Positions 59,660 through 64,000 of a stretch of 64,000 nt of DNA are shown here, one piece after another. The stretch comes from Acetatifactor sp. (GTDB lineage: Bacteria; Bacillota; Clostridia; Lachnospirales; Lachnospiraceae). The position numbers and the translations under genes are program-made. The notes beneath the pieces are model-generated. The model was not told where the DNA came from. It made no database searches and was given only the letters and a program-made list of their open reading frames with translations. Position 1 is the stretch's first letter; each line of letters opens with the position of its first letter. The stretch lies in the NCBI GenBank assembly GCA_022511425.1, contig JAFLRO010000004.1, forward strand, positions 1 to 64,000, given 5' to 3'.

Positions 59660-62212
59660 CTACTTCTTCAACAATGTCTGCAGCACTTCCATCAGATTTT
59701 CCACGTTGATAGGCTTCGATACATGGGCATTCATGCCGCTGTTCATTGCGTTCTGTTTATCCTCATCAAAAGCATTGGCGGTCATGGCCACCACCGGTAT
59801 GGAAGCAAGTTCCTTATCCTCCAGAGCCCGTATGGCTCTTGTGGCGTCGTACCCGTTCATAATGGGCATCTGCACATCCATCAGAATCAAATCGTAATAA
59901 CCATGCTGAGAATTTTTGACCTTCTCCACCGCAATGGTTCCATCCTCCGCTGTCTCTATGACGAATCCGCTTTCTTCCAAAATCTCTTGGGCAATCTCGC
60001 GGTTCAATTCGTTGTCCTCTACCAACAGAATCCGCTTGCCCTTCAGTTCCACACCGGGATCGGGCAGAATAGCTTCTTCGGCATTAGCTTCAGTTTTGCC
60101 GATAGCGCTGGTCAATACCTCTCTCAGATCGGACAAAAAGATGGGTTTATTGCAGAAGGCAGTGACCCCGGCTGCTCTGGCTTCGTCCTCGATGAGGGTC
60201 CAATCATAGGCGGTCAGAATAATGATGGGAACGGTTTCTCCAACAACAGAGCGAATCTGTCGTGCAACCTCAATGCCGCCAAGGTCGGGCAATGCCCAGT
60301 CGATAATGTATGCATGGAACTCATCATGCATTTCCACTGCCTGCTTGGTATAGAGGACAGCCTCTTTACCCCTCAGGGTCCACTCCACCCGCATGCCAAT
60401 CTGGGTCAGCATCTTTGTAACGCTGTCGCAAGTATTAAAATTATCGTCCACTACCAAGGCCCTGAGCCCTGACAGTTCCTGGATTACCTCTATGGGCTGG
60501 TGCTCAGTCTGAAGCCTGAATTCCAGGTTGATGATATATTCCGTTCCCTTGCCCTGTTGGGTCTCCACGGTAATGGTTCCTCCCATGGCATCAATGATGC
60601 TCTTGGTAATGGCCATTCCCAGGCCGGTACCTTGAATGCCGCTGACAGTGGAAGTCTTTTCCCGCTCAAAGGGTTCAAATACATGTTTCGCAAACTCTTT
60701 GCTCATGCCGATTCCGGTATCTTTTACACGGATTTCATAAGAGCCGTAACCCGTAGGAGCACCCGGATTTTGCTTGATGGTCAGGGATACGGAACCTCCC
60801 GATGGAGTAAATTTGATGGCATTGCTCAAAAGGTTTAGCAATACCTGATTTAAATGCAGCTTGTCGCAGAAGATATCCTCATCCACCACATCCAGGGTAT
60901 CCATAAAGAAATTCAGCTGTTTGGCCTGCATCTGTGTCTGGAGAATATTGCGCATATCCCGGAAGATATCGGAAATGCTGCATTCCTTTTCCTCGATATT
61001 AAGCCGTCCGCTCTCGATACGGCTCATGTCCAGAATGTCATTGATCAAGCTGAGTAGATGATTGCTGGAGGACATGATTTTTGCCAGGTATCCCTGAACA
61101 CGCTCCTGATTGTTTATATTGGTCTGAGCCAGGGTAGTGAAACCGATGATGGCATTCATAGGGGTGCGGATATCGTGGGACATATTGGACAGGAACATTG
61201 TCTTTGCTCGCTCAGCAGCTTCCGCCTTATGCAGTTTCTCCTCCAGCACTGCCTTTTCCACGGCCTTTTCCATAGCGTCAAGAGCATTTTTGCGCATCCA
61301 CAGATAGTAAAGAATCACAAATACAGCGGCAAGGCTTCCGATGATAAGGAATATCTTTCGAACGGAGTAGACATTGGCAAAGGCTTCTTCCTCAGGAACG
61401 GAGACACCGATAGCCCACCGATTGATATTGGCGGGCGCATAGTAAAGGTGAACCCATTTCCCGGTGGACTGAGACCGGTATTCCACGTGTCCGCTCTTAA
61501 GATTCATCATATCCTGCATCTCTTCAAGCCAGTCTGCTCCATCTCTGGTTTCAATGTCGGTGCGATCAGAAATATTTCCAAGCTGCTCCCTCCAGGTATC
61601 CATGATGTAGTCACCGGTATCTGTGTCTATGATATAGACATCGGCACGGGCATTATAGATATTATCGATGTTCAGTACAGAGGGCAACTTCTGGAGGTCG
61701 GTGACACCGAACAACATAGCCACTGTCTCACCGTTCCTTACAATGGGAACAAAGTGGCGGAGCACATAAGTATTGCCGTCAATGATACTGACCATACGGT
61801 TAGATACATGTTCACCCAAGCTCATCTCATCTGCATAAGAAATCTCGCCTCTATTTTGCAGGACAGTGCCGTCGTATGTCATTATGGTATTATCCGGCAG
61901 CAGGATTTCCATAGACATGGTTTCAAACATTGGATTAATTGAGGTCATGACTCTCTGCATGGTATCTGCGTCAAAGCTTGCTGCATTTGCCAGAATATTG
62001 GCGGTAGCATTCAGGATTCGACTGTCCCTGGTCACCTTCTGTGTAATTTCGTCTGTGACGGTCTTGACACCTTCCTCCATACGGAGAAAGCTTCGCTTTT
62101 CAATCAAACTGCTGATCCAGAGGTATGCTGCCAGGAACAACACAGCAAAAACAAAAATCATAATAACAGTCGCGGTGAGATTTCTCTCTCGCATTAAGGC
62201 TTTGTTTTTCAT
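59660..62212 (-). CDS. Hybrid sensor histidine kinase with two receiver domains
   Basis: 850 aa from the ATG at 62212 (AAGGAG 13 nt upstream; the first 28 codons of the longer frame look spurious). Membrane helix at ~10-32, extracellular dCache-like sensor (~40-290), second helix (~295-315), coiled coil, HisKA with the phospho-His in SNMSHDIRTPMNAI (~350), ATPase with GTGLGMAITKSI, receiver 1 (~600-715; VVDDN, IIDWALP, CNKP) and receiver 2 (~735-850; VEDNELN, LMDVQMPIMNG, VSKP). Both receivers keep the phosphoacceptor Asp and Lys. There is no output domain, so signal must pass to another protein by phosphotransfer. No partner regulator is adjacent. Confidence 0.93.
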   Translation of the reverse strand: MKNKALMRERNLTATVIMIFVFAVLFLAAYLWISSLIEKRSFLRMEEGVKTVTDEITQKVTRDSRILNATANILANAASFDADTMQRVMTSINPMFETMSMEILLPDNTIMTYDGTVLQNRGEISYADEMSLGEHVSNRMVSIIDGNTYVLRHFVPIVRNGETVAMLFGVTDLQKLPSVLNIDNIYNARADVYIIDTDTGDYIMDTWREQLGNISDRTDIETRDGADWLEEMQDMMNLKSGHVEYRSQSTGKWVHLYYAPANINRWAIGVSVPEEEAFANVYSVRKIFLIIGSLAAVFVILYYLWMRKNALDAMEKAVEKAVLEEKLHKAEAAERAKTMFLSNMSHDIRTPMNAIIGFTTLAQTNINNQERVQGYLAKIMSSSNHLLSLINDILDMSRIESGRLNIEEKECSISDIFRDMRNILQTQMQAKQLNFFMDTLDVVDEDIFCDKLHLNQVLLNLLSNAIKFTPSGGSVSLTIKQNPGAPTGYGSYEIRVKDTGIGMSKEFAKHVFEPFEREKTSTVSGIQGTGLGMAITKSIIDAMGGTITVETQQGKGTEYIINLEFRLQTEHQPIEVIQELSGLRALVVDDNFNTCDSVTKMLTQIGMRVEWTLRGKEAVLYTKQAVEMHDEFHAYIIDWALPDLGGIEVARQIRSVVGETVPIIILTAYDWTLIEDEARAAGVTAFCNKPIFLSDLREVLTSAIGKTEANAEEAILPDPGVELKGKRILLVEDNELNREIAQEILEESGFVIETAEDGTIAVEKVKNSQHGYYDLILMDVQMPIMNGYDATRAIRALEDKELASIPVVAMTANAFDEDKQNAMNSGMNAHVSKPINVENLMEVLQTLLKK

Positions 62213-62444
62213 CGGTATTTTCCATCTCCTTATAGACACAGATATTGTGAAATTTCTTATAGGTAATTTAGAGTAAGTTCGATAAAATTGTACCATGTTA
62301 TACTATAAAAATCCAGATGTCTTCATAATTATTTTATGCTTAACTATTTTGTGTTTTTGTTTCCGGCAAAACATTTTTCGCAGCTCTGCCATGCAATTAA
62401 TGAGTTGGTTAAATATGCCTTTTAAGTACGAAGTGAAAATTTAC

Positions 62445-62473
62445 TTGCAAAAAGTTGCCTGGGGAGAAATAAT
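62445..62473 (+). promoter_or_regulatory. Promoter of the GH127 gene
   Basis: TTGCAA (62445-62450), 17 bp, AATAAT (62468-62473). The rest of the 314-bp divergent gap (62213-62526) is AT-rich with no gene or known motif seen. Confidence 0.55.
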
Positions 62474-62526
62474 GAAGAAAGGAAATTATGCGAAATAACA
62501 GAAAAGCATGTAAGGAGGATAAACAC

Positions 62527-64000
62527 ATGGATCAGAAACATTACAGCACTCCTGTGGATTTGAAACGGATGCAGATCACGGACGAATTCTGGGGCAGGGA
62601 GCAGGAACTGGTGCGCCGGGAGGTGATTCCTTATCAGTGGGAGGCGTTAAATGACCGTATCCCGGAAGCGGCTCCCAGCTATTGTATGCGGAATTTCAAG
62701 GTGGCGGGCAGGATGATGCGGGAGAAGAAGGAGAAGGGATCCGGGTTTGTGGCACCGGCGTATACCTTCCGGGGATTTCAGGCGCTGCCGGAGGATCCGG
62801 CCAATCCCGATCCGGATAAATTTTACGGATTTGTGTTCCAGGACACTGACTTCTCCAAGTGGATCGAGGCGGTGGGATACTCTCTGGTCAATCATCCGGA
62901 TCCAGAGCTGGAGCGGATTGCCGATGAGGCCATCGACATTGTCTGCGCAGCCCAAGCGGAGAACGGTTATCTTGATACATACTATATCATTAATGGCATG
63001 GACAGGATTTTCACCAATCTGCGGGATCATCACGAACTGTATTGCTTCGGCCATTTGACAGAGGGCGCTATCGCCTATTATCAGGCCACGGGCAAGGATA
63101 AGCTGCTGAAGGCTGTAGAGAGATTTGCTGCCTTTATCGGAGAGTGGTTTGGATTCGGTGAAAACCAGAGCAAGGGTTACCCCGGTCATGAGATAGCAGA
63201 GATGGCATTGGCACGGCTCTATGAGGTTACCGGGGAGAAAAAGTATCTGGATCTTGGTAGTTTCTTTTTGGATATGAGAGGACAGAGACCCTATCATTTC
63301 GATTTGGAAGAAAAGGAGTGGGCGGAGCACGACGGCAGACCCTATAGAGCACCCGGAGAGGGGATTCGGCATTTTTATCATCAGGCTCACCTTCCGGTCA
63401 GGGAGCAGACGGAGGCAGTGGGGCATGCGGTGCGTGCAGTGTACCTGTACAGCGGTATGGCGGATGTTGCCAGACTTAAAGATGATCAGGCCATGTACGA
63501 TGCCTGCAAGAGATTGTGGAACAGTATTGTAAAGGAGAAACTTTATGTCACCGGCGGTATTGGAGGCACTCATCTGGGGGAGGCATTCTCTTTCCCTTAT
63601 GACCTGCCCAACGATACGGCTTACTCGGAGACTTGTGCGGCCATTGGCCTTGCTTTCTTTGCCAGAAGAATGCTGGAGATTGAGGCTGTTGGGGAATATG
63701 GAGACGTGATGGAACAGGCTCTGTACAACACGGTACTGGCGGGTATGGCCCTGGACGGCAAGAGCTTCTTTTATGTGAATCCCCTGGAGGTATTTCCGGA
63801 AGCCTGCCATAAGGACGAGCGGAAGTTTCATGTGAAGAGTGTGCGGCAAAAATGGTTCGGCTGCGCCTGCTGTCCGCCTAATATCGCAAGGATTGTGAGC
63901 TCCCTGGGGGCTTATGTATATACGTCAAATCAGGATACACTCTATACGCATCTGTATGTGGGCAGCAAAATGAGCTGTGAGCTTAACGGAAAGCAGCTGG
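62527..64000 (+). CDS. GH127 beta-L-arabinofuranosidase, 3' end outside the window
   Basis: The ATG at 62527 follows TAAGGAGGATAAACAC; the frame is open to base 64000, giving 491 of roughly 650 residues. KRMQITDEFWGREQELVRRE, HELYCFGHLTEGAIAYYQAT and GYPGHEIAEMALARLYEVTG are family hallmarks. The proposed acid/base Glu is in AYSETCAAIG (~367), and the zinc-bound cysteines with the nucleophile are in FGCACCPPNIAR (~446-450). GH127 enzymes remove beta-L-arabinofuranose from plant hydroxyproline-rich glycoproteins. Together with the GH51 gene at 30.8 kb it points to arabinose-rich plant glycans as substrate. No signal peptide. Confidence 0.93.
   Translation, partial: MDQKHYSTPVDLKRMQITDEFWGREQELVRREVIPYQWEALNDRIPEAAPSYCMRNFKVAGRMMREKKEKGSGFVAPAYTFRGFQALPEDPANPDPDKFYGFVFQDTDFSKWIEAVGYSLVNHPDPELERIADEAIDIVCAAQAENGYLDTYYIINGMDRIFTNLRDHHELYCFGHLTEGAIAYYQATGKDKLLKAVERFAAFIGEWFGFGENQSKGYPGHEIAEMALARLYEVTGEKKYLDLGSFFLDMRGQRPYHFDLEEKEWAEHDGRPYRAPGEGIRHFYHQAHLPVREQTEAVGHAVRAVYLYSGMADVARLKDDQAMYDACKRLWNSIVKEKLYVTGGIGGTHLGEAFSFPYDLPNDTAYSETCAAIGLAFFARRMLEIEAVGEYGDVMEQALYNTVLAGMALDGKSFFYVNPLEVFPEACHKDERKFHVKSVRQKWFGCACCPPNIARIVSSLGAYVYTSNQDTLYTHLYVGSKMSCELNGKQL

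Noticed and set aside
62295-62498. 67-codon plus-strand frame before GH127
   Set aside because: Lies across the GH127 promoter and has no ribosome site or similarity pattern.
1-64000. CRISPR arrays, prophage, rRNA or tRNA genes
   Set aside because: No regularly spaced repeats, phage structural genes, rRNA-like stretches or tRNA cloverleaf candidates were recognised by eye.

Overview
The window looks like a chromosomal segment of a gut-type Clostridia, most likely Lachnospiraceae. The signs are strong AGGAGG-type ribosome binding sites, moderate GC, consensus TTGACA/TATAAT promoters, a T-box leader, ferredoxin-dependent 2-oxoacid oxidoreductase, cyclic di-GMP genes, arabinofuranosidases and many small XRE/TetR/LytTR regulators. 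No rRNA, tRNA, phage or CRISPR locus was seen. Assignments rest on reading motifs by eye; no database search was possible.

Layout. 0-3.2 kb: two cyclic di-GMP genes (a PAS-GGDEF cyclase entering from the left edge and a GGDEF-EAL phosphodiesterase). 3.2-4.75 kb: a decay zone with a GNAT remnant, a frameshifted regulator remnant and a 925-bp non-autonomous transposable element with 38-bp inverted ends and a 10-bp target duplication. 4.76-11.15 kb: a divergent pair made of an amidohydrolase and the run hypB - 938-aa Fe-S flavoprotein - hypA - asparaginase. 11.1-14.7 kb: rearranged genes (nucleoside phosphorylase fragment, transglutaminase fragment, membrane-anchored protein) and a broken ECF sigma/anti-sigma pair. 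14.9-22.1 kb: a TetR/hydrolase pair, a zinc-ribbon membrane protein, an ABC exporter operon with LytTR and DUF3021 proteins, and a voltage-gated-type K+ channel. 22.3-30.2 kb: a surface-glycan cluster (3-amino-3,6-dideoxyhexose synthesis, GtrB-like and GtrA proteins, a GT-C-like membrane protein, an O-antigen ligase/polymerase). 30.4-38.1 kb: small regulator, GH51 arabinofuranosidase, RecQ, DUF305 protein, XRE regulators. 38.4-45 kb: two MATE exporters flanking a four-subunit 2-oxoacid:ferredoxin oxidoreductase behind a T-box leader. 45-51.7 kb: truA, a DUF1538 membrane protein with a tandem PII-like protein, YcxB-like protein, XRE membrane regulator, carbamate kinase. 52-64 kb: LTA-synthase-type enzyme, AraC-GGDEF regulator, aroA, cysK with an Rrf2 regulator, a tocopherol-cyclase-like protein, a hybrid histidine kinase and the 5' part of a GH127 arabinofuranosidase running off the right edge.

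Functional themes are second-messenger signalling (three GGDEF proteins, one EAL), surface polymer construction (glycan cluster, LTA synthase), ferredoxin-linked amino acid metabolism (oxoacid oxidoreductase, asparaginase, cysteine synthase, carbamate kinase) and arabinan use (GH51, GH127). The least explained units are the hypB/flavoprotein/hypA operon, which carries nickel chaperones but no nickel enzyme, and the DUF1538/PII-like pair, where both proteins are internal duplications. The window also carries many broken genes: at least eight remnants or frameshifted genes were identified.
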